From Pseudomonas sp. R4-35-07 (lineage in GTDB: Bacteria; Pseudomonadota; Gammaproteobacteria; Pseudomonadales; Pseudomonadaceae): 64,000 nt of DNA. The DNA lies in assembly GCF_003852235.1 (NCBI RefSeq), contig NZ_CP027732.1:1240001-1304000 (forward strand), given 5' to 3'. Numbering within the stretch: position 1 is the first letter of the stretch; each line of letters begins with the position of its first letter. This document shows, in pieces, positions 1 through 8,679 of this stretch. A program made the translations under genes and the position numbers. Under the pieces are notes generated by a model, which had not been told where the DNA came from, did no database searches, and saw only the letters and a list, made by a program, of their open reading frames with translations.

Positions 1-569
1 TGATGACGTTCGAGCGCCTGGGTATCAAGACCGCAGCGGGCATCATCAACTTCGTGGTGATCACCGCCGCGCTGTCGTCGTGCAACGGCGGCATCTTCAG
101 CACCGGGCGCATGCTCTACAGCCTGGCGCAGAACGGCCAGGCGCCCGCGACGTTCGGCACCACCTCAAGCAATGGCGTGCCACGTAAGGCGCTGCTGCTG
201 TCGATCTTTGCCTTGCTGCTGGGCGTGTTGCTCAACTACCTGGTGCCGGACCAGGTGTTCGTGTGGGTCACCTCCATCGCAACCTTCGGCGCGATCTGGA
301 CCTGGCTGATGATCCTGCTGGCCCAGCTCAAATTCCGCAAAGGCCTGAGCCCGGCCGAGCAGGCGGGCCTCAAGTACCGCATGTGGCTGTACCCGGTCAG
401 CTCCTACCTGGCGCTGGCGTTCCTGGTGCTGGTGGTGGGCCTGATGGCTTACTTCCCGGATACCCGCGTGGCGCTGTATGTCGGGCCTGCGTTTCTGGTG
501 TTGTTGACGGTGTTGTTCTACGTGTTCAAGTTGCAGCCGACCAATGGGGCGGTGCGTTCTGTAGCCTGA
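1..569 (+). CDS. Amino-acid permease of the AAT/APC family, C-terminal part
   Basis: This is the last 188 or so residues of an inner-membrane amino-acid transporter; the usual family length is about 450-480, so the gene begins before the window. The reading frame is open to base 1 and the first visible ATG (base 3) is probably internal. The segment 'SSCNGGIFSTGRMLYSLAQ' followed by 'NGQAP' is the conserved cytoplasmic-loop signature of CycA/ProY/AroP-type permeases. Four hydrophobic helices follow, which fits helices 9-12 of a 12-helix protein. The substrate cannot be told from this part. Two REPIN repeats lie directly downstream and no separate terminator was seen. Confidence 0.85.
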   Translation, partial: MTFERLGIKTAAGIINFVVITAALSSCNGGIFSTGRMLYSLAQNGQAPATFGTTSSNGVPRKALLLSIFALLLGVLLNYLVPDQVFVWVTSIATFGAIWTWLMILLAQLKFRKGLSPAEQAGLKYRMWLYPVSSYLALAFLVLVVGLMAYFPDTRVALYVGPAFLVLLTVLFYVFKLQPTNGAVRSVA

Positions 570-584
570 GGGCGCCGCAAAATC

Positions 585-677
585 AATGTGGGAGGGGGCT
601 TGCTCCCGATAGCAGTGTGTCAGCCAGCCAATGTGCAACTGACATACCGCCATCGGGAGCAAGCCCCCTCCCACATT
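585..677. repeat. REPIN (REP doublet), GTGGGAGGGGGCTTG family
   Basis: Two inverted REP units, 'GTGGGAGGGGGCTTGCTCCC' and its reverse complement, are separated by about 45 bases. This is the typical P. fluorescens-group REPIN layout, a long imperfect hairpin in extragenic space. It sits just after the permease stop codon. Confidence 0.9.
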
Positions 678-772
678 TTTAGATCTCCAACGGCACTGCG
701 ATGTGTGTCGGCGGGAATGATGGGCGCAGAGAGGTTGCAGCCTTGTCCTGATTGAACAAGCAACGCAAAACC

Positions 773-864
773 AATGTGGGAGGGGGCTTGCCCCCGATGG
801 CAGTATGTCAGCCAGCTAACATGCAGCTGATACACCGCCATCGGGAGCAAGCCCCCTCCTACAT
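773..864. repeat. REPIN, same family, second copy in the same gap
   Basis: A second REP doublet of the same family lies less than 100 bases after the first, so the 569-881 gap is almost entirely repeat. The right unit has a T in place of C ('CCTCCTACAT'), so this copy is slightly degraded. Confidence 0.85.
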
Positions 865-880
865 GTCAATCAGCCGGGCA

Positions 881-2005
881 CTAACCAGGCGCGGCGACAG
901 CGGCTCTGCGCTGGTCCAATTGCTTGTTGAATTCCAGCCACGCGGCAAACAGCATCATCACTGCGGCCCCCACCAGCGCGGTGAATATCCGCATGGCAAT
1001 GGTGTCACCGGTCAGGGCGTTGGCCATGTCCGCCAACGGCGCCAACACCACACCCAGGCAAAAGACTTCCAGGGAGTAGCGCCCCATCCGGGCCAGTTGC
1101 CGGGCCAACCTGTGTTGCGTCCAGCCGACACCGGGGAGCAATTTGGCGGTGACATAGGCCAGGGCCAAAAAGTGCAGCAAGCGCACCGGTGACAGGTCGG
1201 TCTTGCTGATGGGGTACAGCCATTCGCCGATCAGGCTTGGCATCCAGGCGTCGTGCACCTCGGGCCAGCGCCACGACAGGGTGATCACGCAGCTCGTCAG
1301 CACATAAGCCGCCGCCGCCAGGAACAATGGTTGGCGCAGCACAGGCCGCTGGTCAGCCGGGCGTGCTGAACGCAAGGCCGCCGCGCCACCGAGGATAAAC
1401 AGGCACTGCCAGGTCACCGGGTTGAAGTACCAGACCCCGCCGTTGCTGGCCGGCAGGTTCCAGCCCTGCCAGGGCGCCAGCAGGTACACCGCCACAGAAA
1501 CGCCCACCGCGATCCTCGGCACACGCAACAGCAACGGCAGCGTGAGGGGCAGGCTCAGAATCAGCACGATATACAACGGCAAAGGGTCGGTCAGGTTGGG
1601 CTTGAACCGCAGCAGCAATTCATCGACCAGGGCCTGCTGGGTATTGTTGAGGAAATACTCCAGGCCCATCTCCTGCACCAGGTCGCGGGTTTCGATATGG
1701 CTGTTGGCGAATATCACGATGCCCATCAACAGCGCCAGCAGGAAAATATGCACCACGTAGAGCGTCCACACCCGGCGCAGGATCTTTAAACAGGCGATGA
1801 AATAACCATCACGCTGCAGGATCTTGCCGTAGGCCAGTACCGCCGCGTAGCCGGCCAGGAATACGAAGATTTCGGCGGCGTCACTGAACCCGATGTTCTG
1901 CACGGTGACATGGGCCAGGGGATTGTGGGGAACGTGATCCCAGAAAATGAAGATCAACGCCAGGCCCCGAAAAAAATCGATGCGTGGGTCGCGTCCGTTC
2001 AGCAT
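881..2005 (-). CDS. OpgC-domain membrane protein (putative acyl/succinyl transferase)
   Basis: A 374-residue polytopic inner-membrane protein. The N-terminus 'RDPRIDFFRGLALIFIFWDH' and the following 'FSDAAEIFVFLAGY' are typical of the OpgC family, which modifies periplasmic glucans in enterobacteria. About ten hydrophobic segments are visible. The first ATG of the frame would add 55 low-complexity residues with no family match. I therefore start at the ATG at 2005, immediately before 'LNGRDPRIDFFRG'. Its ribosome site is weak. The gene stands alone on the minus strand, with no glucan synthase gene (opgG/H) beside it, so the substrate is unknown. A generic acyltransferase-3-like role is the main alternative. 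Confidence 0.75.
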   Translation of the reverse strand: MLNGRDPRIDFFRGLALIFIFWDHVPHNPLAHVTVQNIGFSDAAEIFVFLAGYAAVLAYGKILQRDGYFIACLKILRRVWTLYVVHIFLLALLMGIVIFANSHIETRDLVQEMGLEYFLNNTQQALVDELLLRFKPNLTDPLPLYIVLILSLPLTLPLLLRVPRIAVGVSVAVYLLAPWQGWNLPASNGGVWYFNPVTWQCLFILGGAAALRSARPADQRPVLRQPLFLAAAAYVLTSCVITLSWRWPEVHDAWMPSLIGEWLYPISKTDLSPVRLLHFLALAYVTAKLLPGVGWTQHRLARQLARMGRYSLEVFCLGVVLAPLADMANALTGDTIAMRIFTALVGAAVMMLFAAWLEFNKQLDQRRAAVAAPG

Positions 2006-2179
2006 GGCAGCGGGCTCTTGAACAAGTTGTTGAGTGAAGAGTGGCGAGCGCGCGCGTTGTCGTACGCCGCACGCCGGGCGGGCGCAGGTTGGCGGTATTT
2101 GTAAGCAATTGCAAAGGCTGGGTATTACCGAATGTCTCAATGGCCTGCCCGAAGGCCGGGCAGGCTTCAACCGTGTGAA

Positions 2180-3799
2180 TCAGGCGGCGGCTACTTCATG
2201 CGGTTCAAAACTGTCCGCCCGAGCCATCTGCCACATACGGGAATAGAACTCGCCATTCACCTCGCCGGTGAGCAGCTCGCCCGGTTTGAGGAACACATGC
2301 AACTGCGAGAACAGCTTGATCTCGGTCGCCGACATGCGTCGCACCAAGTGCTTGGCCGACAACTGCGACGGATGTTCCAGCCCGGCGGCGGCGAGCATTT
2401 CCGCCAGGGCGTGGAGGGTATTGCGGTGGAAGTTGAACACGCGCTGGGCCTTGTCCGGCACCACCAGCGCACGTTGGCGCAGTGGGTCCTGAGTAGCGAC
2501 GCCGGTCGGGCATTTATTGGTGTGACAGCTCTGCGACTGAATGCAGCCGATGGCGAACATAAAGCCGCGCGCCGAGTTGGCCCAGTCGGCGCCGATGGCG
2601 AGCACACTGGCGATGTCGAAGGCACTGACGATCTTGCCGCTGGCGCCGAGCTTGATCTTGTCGCGCAGGTTCAGGCCCACCAGGGTGTTGTGCACGAACA
2701 GCAGGCCCTCGCGCAGCGGCACGCCGATGTGGTCGGTGAACTCCACCGGTGCCGCGCCCGTGCCACCTTCCTTGCCGTCGACCACGATAAAGTCCGGAAG
2801 GATGCCGGTTTCGAGCATGGCTTTGGCGATGCCCATGAACTCCCAGGGGTGGCCCAGGCAGAACTTGAACCCCACCGGTTTACCGCCGGACAACTCGCGC
2901 AGTTGGGCGATGAACTGCATCAGTTCGATCGGCGTAGAAAATGCGCTGTGGCGTGACGGCGAGATGCAGTCCTCACCCATCATGATGCCGCGGGTGTCGG
3001 CGATTTCCCGGGTGACTTTATGTTTGGGCAGGATCCCGCCATGACCGGGTTTGGCGCCCTGGCTCATCTTGATCTCGATCATGCGCACTTGCGGGTTTTG
3101 TGCTTGGGTGGCAAAGCGTTCCGGGTCAAAGCGGCCGTCACTGGTACGGCAGCCGAAGTAACCGCTACCCAGCTCCCAAGTGAGGTCGCCGCCGTTTTCG
3201 CGGTGGTAGGGGCTGATGCTGCCTTCGCCGGTGTCGTGGGCGAAGTTGCCGAGTTTGGCGCCCTGGTTCAGCGCGCGAATGGCGTTGGCGCTCAGTGAGC
3301 CGAAACTCATCGCCGAAATATTGAACACCGACGCCGAGTACGGCTGTGTGCACTGCGGGCCGCCGACCATCACGCGGAACGCGCTCGGGTCGCTCAACGG
3401 CGCGGGCCGCATGGAGTGGCCGATGAATTCAAAGCCCGACTGATAGACGTCGATCAAGGTACCGAAGGGCTTGTCGGCGGTTTCGTTCTTGGCGCGCGAA
3501 TACACCAGCGAACGTTGGGCCCTGGAGAAGGGCAGGGCATCGCTGTCGGATTCGAGCAGGTACTGGCGGATTTCCGGGCGGATGGCTTCCACCAGGTAAC
3601 GGATATTGCCCAGGATCGGGTAGTTGCGGCGCACGGCGTGGGGGCTTTGCAGCAGGTCGAAAATGCCGATCAAACTGAGCAGGCCGGTGACTATGGTGAT
3701 GGGCCACAGCCATTCATGTTCGATAAAGGGCAGGCTGGCCAGGGTGAATATGATGCATGCGGCAAAGAACGCGTAACGGCTTAGTAACGACAGGCTCAT
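2180..3799 (-). CDS. FMN-binding glutamate-synthase-family protein, membrane-anchored
   Basis: This 539-residue protein has two hydrophobic helices in its first 50 residues, followed by a Glu_synthase (GltB central/FMN) domain. Visible hallmarks are 'MSFGSLSANAIRALNQGA', 'GEGSISPYHRENGGD', the 'VVDGKEGGTGAAP' phosphate-binding stretch, and the cysteine segment 'QSQSCHTNKCPTGVATQDP' that holds the 3Fe-4S ligands in glutamate synthase. There is no amidotransferase domain, so it is probably an FMN oxidoreductase rather than a complete GOGAT. The ATG at 3799 follows AAGGAA at good spacing. Longer in-frame starts add only unlikely sequence. It is monocistronic, and the physiological substrate of this stand-alone class is not established. 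Confidence 0.85.
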   Translation of the reverse strand: MSLSLLSRYAFFAACIIFTLASLPFIEHEWLWPITIVTGLLSLIGIFDLLQSPHAVRRNYPILGNIRYLVEAIRPEIRQYLLESDSDALPFSRAQRSLVYSRAKNETADKPFGTLIDVYQSGFEFIGHSMRPAPLSDPSAFRVMVGGPQCTQPYSASVFNISAMSFGSLSANAIRALNQGAKLGNFAHDTGEGSISPYHRENGGDLTWELGSGYFGCRTSDGRFDPERFATQAQNPQVRMIEIKMSQGAKPGHGGILPKHKVTREIADTRGIMMGEDCISPSRHSAFSTPIELMQFIAQLRELSGGKPVGFKFCLGHPWEFMGIAKAMLETGILPDFIVVDGKEGGTGAAPVEFTDHIGVPLREGLLFVHNTLVGLNLRDKIKLGASGKIVSAFDIASVLAIGADWANSARGFMFAIGCIQSQSCHTNKCPTGVATQDPLRQRALVVPDKAQRVFNFHRNTLHALAEMLAAAGLEHPSQLSAKHLVRRMSATEIKLFSQLHVFLKPGELLTGEVNGEFYSRMWQMARADSFEPHEVAAA

Positions 3800-3983
3800 A
3801 CGGTTTTCCTTGGTTCGGACTCTTGAGGTCGATCCGCCATTCTGCGCCCGTACTGAAACAGTGAACAAGGATCGAAGGCCCTGGGGCGGTATTTGCACAG
3901 GCGCGGGCCATGGAACCGTTCGGCGAAAGGCGGCCACTATTGTGCAGGACGCCCTTTCTCTCATGCATTTGGAGTCATCGCTC

Positions 3984-4457
3984 ATGTCGAACATATCTGC
4001 CGCTTTCGGCCCTTCCATCATTCATCAAGGCGCGTCCGCCGCGATCGACCGTGAGCAGCGGATGCAATCCGCTCAGCATCAGCACACTTCCCACGCGTTG
4101 CGCGACGGCACCCCACCGGGAAAATTCCAGCGGTTTGCCGCTGACGCGGCCAAGAGCCTGTGGTTTATCCCAGGCATGAGCAACGTGCTGCAGGGAATTG
4201 CAAAGGCTAAGCCAGGCCTTGATGGCGCCATCAGCGGGGCGCTGGACGGGTTTCGTAAAACCCGCGAAGACGGTTTTGACAAGGCGCTTCTCGGCGCGGT
4301 TACCGGAGACTACAAGGCGATGGCCGAGGGTTACGTCGGCGCGGTGGTAAAGAACGAAGCCACGCCTGAGTCCGTCAAGAAAGGGCTGCGCGAAGGTTCA
4401 GGCTTGTTAGACCTGGCCGCGACGCTGCGCCAGCAAAAAATAGCGCTGCAGGCTTGA
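3984..4457 (+). CDS. Small hypothetical protein, 157 residues
   Basis: I do not recognise this gene. The chosen ATG follows GGAG at nine bases. A longer in-frame start at 3963 is possible. The protein has no signal peptide and no membrane helix. The N-terminal 50 residues are polar and rich in Gln, His and Ser ('QSAQHQHTSH'). The rest is amphipathic, with Gly and Ala turns ('GLDGAISGALDGFRKTREDG'). A soluble or secreted effector-like protein would fit, but nothing in the sequence proves it. It is divergent from the glutamate-synthase-like gene and convergent with the kinase gene that ends at 4488. Confidence 0.55.
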   Translation: MSNISAAFGPSIIHQGASAAIDREQRMQSAQHQHTSHALRDGTPPGKFQRFAADAAKSLWFIPGMSNVLQGIAKAKPGLDGAISGALDGFRKTREDGFDKALLGAVTGDYKAMAEGYVGAVVKNEATPESVKKGLREGSGLLDLAATLRQQKIALQA

Positions 4458-4487
4458 TGGGTCACTGGCCGTACCCGGCGGCGGGCC

Positions 4488-5867
4488 CTACGCCGCCGTC
4501 TGCCGAATCGGCAGCACCACCCGAAACGTGGTGCCTTTGCCCAGCTCACTGCTGACCGAAATATGCCCCCGGTGTTTCTTGACGATGCCGTAGGATAATG
4601 ACAGCCCCAATCCGGTGCCTTCGCCCACCGGCTTGGTGGTGAAGAACGGGTCGAAAATCTTCAGCACGGTGTCGGGAGCAATGCCGCAGCCGTTGTCCGC
4701 CACTTCCAACCAGATGGTGTCGCCGTCCACGCCGTTGCTGATGGTGATGGTGCCGCGCTCCGGCCCCATGGCCTGGGCGGCGTTGATCACCAGGTTCATC
4801 ACCACCTGGTTGAGCTGCGAGGCCAGGCATTCGATGTCCGGCAGGGGCGTGTAGTGCTTGACCACATCGGCCTTGTACTTGAGTTCGCTGGCGACGATGT
4901 TCAGCGTCGAATCAATGCCCTGTTGCAGGTTGGCGAACTGCCAGGTCTGGTCGTTATCCACCCGCGAGAAGTTCTTCAGGTCCTTGACGATCTGTACCAC
5001 GCGGCCAATGCCGTCCTTGGACTCGCGGATCAGCACCGGAATGTCTTCCTTGAGAAACTCCAGTTCCAGTTCTGTGCGCAACGCCTTGAGCCGGTCACGC
5101 TGATCCTGCGCCGGGATCAGCGCTTCGCTGTGTTGATATGCCTCCAGCATCTGTTGCAACTGGTTGAAGTAGCTGTCGAGGGTGCTGAGGTTGGATGAGA
5201 TGAAACCCACCGGGTTATTGATCTCATGGGCGACGCCGGCCGCGAGTTGCCCCAGTGAGGCCAGCTTCTCCGATTGCACCAGCTGGCTTTCCAGGTGCTT
5301 GCGTTCGTTGATTTCCAACTGCAACGCCTGGGTGCGTTGTTCCACCAGCTGTTCCAAGTGCAAGGTTTGCAGGGACGCGCGCCGGGCCATGTCCCATTTA
5401 TTGGCCAGGGTGTTGGCCATTTGCTGGACTTCGATGTTGTCGAACGGCTTCTTCAGGATCAGCAAGCGGTCATAGGCGTTCAGGCGCGACAGCAGGTCAT
5501 CCCAGGAATAATCCGAGTACGCGGTGCATACCACCACTTGCAGGTCGGGTGCGACCTTCCACAGTTGCTCGATGGTCTTCGCGCCGTCCCAGCCTTGGGG
5601 CATGCGCATGTCAACGAAGGCCAGCGCGTAAGGGCGTTGTTCGGCCATGGCGGTGGTCAGCAAGGCCAGGCCTTCTTCGCCGCCATAGGCTGAATGCAGC
5701 TCGAACGCCTGGGCTTGCGGCGTGGCGGTGTCGCCAAACAGCGCCGACTCCATCTCGTCCAGCGCCAGGTTGGATTCTGCGCTCGGCATCAGGATTTTGC
5801 GGAAATCCTCATGGATGGACGGGGTGTCATCGATCAGCAGGATGCGCCGGTTGGGAGGCTGGTTCAT
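4488..5867 (-). CDS. Hybrid receiver-histidine kinase (REC-HisKA-HATPase)
   Basis: A 459-residue soluble protein. Residues 8-150 are a receiver with '[18 protein letters not shown]' and the phospho-acceptor in '[12 protein letters not shown]'. A coiled linker leads to a HisKA helix with the phosphorylatable histidine in '[18 protein letters not shown]'. The C-terminus is an ATPase domain with 'LVINAAQAM', 'DNGCGIAP' and '[15 protein letters not shown]'. An N-terminal receiver feeding a kinase suggests a relay member that is itself controlled by phosphorylation. The start overlaps the stop of the upstream membrane kinase by 4 bases (ATGA), so the two are translationally coupled. Its receiver closely resembles that of the GGDEF-EAL protein at 8680-10554, suggesting a common ancestor or a shared input. 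Confidence 0.9.
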   Translation of the reverse strand: MNQPPNRRILLIDDTPSIHEDFRKILMPSAESNLALDEMESALFGDTATPQAQAFELHSAYGGEEGLALLTTAMAEQRPYALAFVDMRMPQGWDGAKTIEQLWKVAPDLQVVVCTAYSDYSWDDLLSRLNAYDRLLILKKPFDNIEVQQMANTLANKWDMARRASLQTLHLEQLVEQRTQALQLEINERKHLESQLVQSEKLASLGQLAAGVAHEINNPVGFISSNLSTLDSYFNQLQQMLEAYQHSEALIPAQDQRDRLKALRTELELEFLKEDIPVLIRESKDGIGRVVQIVKDLKNFSRVDNDQTWQFANLQQGIDSTLNIVASELKYKADVVKHYTPLPDIECLASQLNQVVMNLVINAAQAMGPERGTITISNGVDGDTIWLEVADNGCGIAPDTVLKIFDPFFTTKPVGEGTGLGLSLSYGIVKKHRGHISVSSELGKGTTFRVVLPIRQTAA

Positions 5868-7690
5868 GCGGTACTTCCGACAAGGGTCAAGGGAATCGTC
5901 AAGGTAAACACCGCGCCAAGGCCCGGTCCGTCGCTGTGAGCCGTGAGCTGGCCGTGCATTTCCACGGCGGCCAGGGCACAGCTGTGCAGGCCGAAGCCGT
6001 GGCCTTCCTTACGGGTGGTAAAGCCGTGGGTGAAGATCCGCGTCATGTTTTCGACCGGTATGCCTTCGCCATCGTCCTTCACACTGATTTTAAGGGTCTG
6101 GTCACCTACCTGTTCGACCCTCAGGGTGATTTGCCGTGGTCGCTCGGAAAGACCGGTCATGGCGTACTTGGCGTTGCTGATCAGGTTGACCATGATCAGC
6201 AGCAACCGGTGTTTGTCCCCCAGAATCTGCGGCACCGGCGCGTATTCCTTGACCACCGTGACGTGGTGACGCGTCAACGCGCCGGCGTTCATGCGCAAGG
6301 CATCGTCCATCAAGCCACCAATGTCCACCGGCTCCAGCAGTGTGGAGGCGCCGGCATAGGATTGCTGGGTCGAGACGATGTCCTTGATGTGGTCGACGCT
6401 TTTGCTCAGCTGCGCCAGCTCATCGCTCATGCCTTGCTGCTCGATGGCAATCGCGTCCACCAGTTGGTTCAGGTAGCCCGGCAGCAATTTGCCTTTTTCA
6501 TCCTCGGTGAGAAAGCTGCCCAGGTCGCCCTGGTGCGCGTTGATCAGTTGCATGGCCTTGCCCAGGCCCAGGGCCTTGCTGCTGCGCAGTTTGCGGCTGA
6601 CCAGGTCGGCGGAAATATTCACGCTGTTGAGCACGTTGCCGACGTTGTGCAGCACGTTGGTGGCGATCTCTGCCATGCCTGCCTGGCGGGCGCTGTCGAG
6701 CAGCTCGCTCTGGGCGTCCTTGAGTTGTTGCGTGCGCCGTTCCACCCGTTGTTCCAGGGTTTCGTTGGCCGATTGCAAGGCGCGGTTGACGCGGTTGATC
6801 TCGGCGAAACTGCGCAGCAGGCGCACGGCCAGGTAGAGCAGCAGCACCACCAGCAACGTCGAGAACACCAGCAGGTAGCGGTGGTATTGATGTTCGATGA
6901 GATCGGCGGCCTGCTGGTCCTGATCGAGGTGGGTGGTCAGCGCGTCGAGGTGCTCGGCCACGGGCACGGCAGCAATCCGTTCGAGCAGGCTGTTGACCAC
7001 AGGCTGTTCGCGCAGGATCAGCGAAATATGATTGCTGAGGATATCCACCGGCGCCTGGAACTCGACGGGCAGGCTCTGTTTGTTGATCGCCAGTTTGCCC
7101 AGGCCCACCAGGATATCGGCGGCGCGCTCGTCGCTGGTGACCTGGGCGAACTCCAGGCTGCTGAGCAGCAGGTCGTAGGTGTCGGTGGCCACGCTTTGCA
7201 TTTGCAGGCGGCCTTCGTCGTCAATGCTGTTGAATTGGGCCTGGATGTCATCTTCGGCGGTCGGCAGAAACGCCAGCGAATTACGCAACACCGCATTGTG
7301 GGATTTGAACTGGTCCACCAGCCGGGCTTTGTCCTGGATGGCCGCCTGATAGGCCGCCTGGCTGGCTTGCCAACCCGGCAGGTCGGCAGCGCTGTGGTAG
7401 GCGCCGCGGCTCGCAAGTTCAGCGCCGATCCGGGTCATTTCCGTCAGGGGCATGACCAGCGGGTCGTAGTTATGGGTCAGCGCGATCCGCGCCTTGAGCA
7501 CTTCGCTGTCCCACTGGGCATTGAGCTGCTGGAGCTGGCGGATCAGGTCGCGCGACAGGGTATAAGTGGCCGTCTGGTCGCGGGAAGACTTGAGGTACAA
7601 AAACACCAGCGTGGAGGCCAGAAACAGAGTCATCAGGCCAAGCAACACCTGGCTGGCGCGGCGGCGATACAGGCGTGACAAGCGTCTCAT
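5864..7690 (-). CDS. Membrane sensor histidine kinase with helical periplasmic domain
   Basis: A 608-residue protein. A transmembrane helix lies near residues 14-32, then comes a periplasmic, predominantly helical domain to about 265, a second helix ('FSTLLVVLLLYLAVRLL') and a coiled coil. The dimerisation helix carries 'IATNVLHNVGNVLNSVNIS', a variant H-box. The ATPase domain has 'VNLISNAKYAM', 'DDGEGIP' and 'GHGFGLHSCALAAVEMHG'. The periplasmic part resembles the double all-helical ligand-binding (DAHL) fold by its 'LNAQWDSEVLKARIALTHNYD' region, which is my inference. It overlaps the peroxidase gene upstream and the hybrid kinase downstream by 4 bases each, so the three form a coupled operon. 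A signal linked to the haem peroxidase is plausible. Confidence 0.88.
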   Translation of the reverse strand: MRRLSRLYRRRASQVLLGLMTLFLASTLVFLYLKSSRDQTATYTLSRDLIRQLQQLNAQWDSEVLKARIALTHNYDPLVMPLTEMTRIGAELASRGAYHSAADLPGWQASQAAYQAAIQDKARLVDQFKSHNAVLRNSLAFLPTAEDDIQAQFNSIDDEGRLQMQSVATDTYDLLLSSLEFAQVTSDERAADILVGLGKLAINKQSLPVEFQAPVDILSNHISLILREQPVVNSLLERIAAVPVAEHLDALTTHLDQDQQAADLIEHQYHRYLLVFSTLLVVLLLYLAVRLLRSFAEINRVNRALQSANETLEQRVERRTQQLKDAQSELLDSARQAGMAEIATNVLHNVGNVLNSVNISADLVSRKLRSSKALGLGKAMQLINAHQGDLGSFLTEDEKGKLLPGYLNQLVDAIAIEQQGMSDELAQLSKSVDHIKDIVSTQQSYAGASTLLEPVDIGGLMDDALRMNAGALTRHHVTVVKEYAPVPQILGDKHRLLLIMVNLISNAKYAMTGLSERPRQITLRVEQVGDQTLKISVKDDGEGIPVENMTRIFTHGFTTRKEGHGFGLHSCALAAVEMHGQLTAHSDGPGLGAVFTLTIPLTLVGSTA

Positions 7691-8655
7691 AGGGGCTTGC
7701 CCGCCCAGTTACCGGTCAGGGTCTTGAGAAATTGAATAATCAGGTCCTTGTCTTCCTGGGTCGGGTTACGCCCCAGTTGGTACTTGAACATCACATCGAC
7801 TGCTTCTTCCAGGGTCTTGGCCGAAGCGTCGTGAAAATACGGCGCGGTGACGGCGACATTGCGCAGGCTGGGCACCTTGAACACATAGCGGTCCTCTTCG
7901 TCCTTTGTCAGCAGGTAGCGCCCCAGGTCCGACTCCTGCGGGTTGCCGCGTGCCTGGAAGTAATCGCCCATCACTCCGAATTTCTGGAACATATTGCCGC
8001 CGATGTTCACGCCTTGGTGGCAGGCGATGCAGCCGTACTCCTTGAAGCGCTGGTAGCCGTACTTTTCCTGGGTGGTCAGTATCGCGGTGTTGCCCTGCAG
8101 ATACTGATCGAAGCGCGAGTCGGGCGTGAGCAGCGTGCGCTCGTAGGTAGCCAGTGCGTTTTGCACGTTGGCGGCGTTGAGGCCATCGGGGTAAGACTGG
8201 GCGAAGGCGCGTTGGTAGACGGGCAGGGCCGCCAGGTTCTGCACCACGGTGTTCCAGTCGCTGCCCATTTCCACGGGGCTGGTGACCACCTGATCAACCT
8301 GTGCTTCCAGCGTGTCTACCCGACCATTCCAGAACTGCTTGAAATTCAGGCTGGCGTTGAACACCGAAGGCGTGTTGAGCACCACAGGTTTACCGTCAAC
8401 GCCGATCGAGAACGGCTTGTTGTCGGCGCCGCCGGACTCCAGGCGGTGGCAGCTGGCGCAGGACAGCGTGTTATTCGCCGACAGACGCGGCTCGTTGAAC
8501 AACTGGCGGCCCAGCTCAACCTTGGCCGGGTCCAGCGCCGGTATCGCCGGCATGGGCTTGAGCGCCTCGTTCAGCGGTGCGGCGGCCAGCGGTGCGCCGC
8601 TGCCCAGGCACAACGCGAGAATGAAGCCGGTACGGACAGTTGAAACATGGCTCAA
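7687..8655 (-). CDS. Periplasmic di-haem cytochrome c peroxidase (MauG/CcpA family)
   Basis: A 322-residue exported protein. A signal peptide ends near 'GAPLAAA'. Two c-type haem sites are visible, 'CASCH' near residue 65 and 'CIACH' near residue 208. The domain text includes 'LGRQLFNEPRLSANNTLSC', 'ALATYERTLLTPDSRFD' and 'VPSLRNVAVTAPYFHDAS', all standard for bacterial cytochrome c peroxidases that reduce H2O2 with two haems. The start is TTG at 8655, because AAGGAG lies seven bases upstream and no ATG in this frame fits the signal peptide. It is the first gene of a coupled set with two histidine kinases. That is unusual for a detoxifying peroxidase and suggests a redox or peroxide sensing role. 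Confidence 0.9.
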   Translation of the reverse strand: MSHVSTVRTGFILALCLGSGAPLAAAPLNEALKPMPAIPALDPAKVELGRQLFNEPRLSANNTLSCASCHRLESGGADNKPFSIGVDGKPVVLNTPSVFNASLNFKQFWNGRVDTLEAQVDQVVTSPVEMGSDWNTVVQNLAALPVYQRAFAQSYPDGLNAANVQNALATYERTLLTPDSRFDQYLQGNTAILTTQEKYGYQRFKEYGCIACHQGVNIGGNMFQKFGVMGDYFQARGNPQESDLGRYLLTKDEEDRYVFKVPSLRNVAVTAPYFHDASAKTLEEAVDVMFKYQLGRNPTQEDKDLIIQFLKTLTGNWAGKPL

Positions 8656-8679
8656 GCGAGCACTCCTTGCGGCCTGGGG

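Noticed and set aside
585..864. Possible CRISPR array or small genes in the 569-881 gap
   Set aside because: The repeats are two inverted REP doublets, not direct repeats with unique spacers. Open frames across them are by-products of the GC-rich palindromes.
5549..7678. A 709-residue plus-strand frame opposite the membrane kinase
   Set aside because: It is antisense to a clear kinase with intact domains, is full of His/Gln/Arg codon shadows, and matches no family. A GC-rich opposite-strand artefact.
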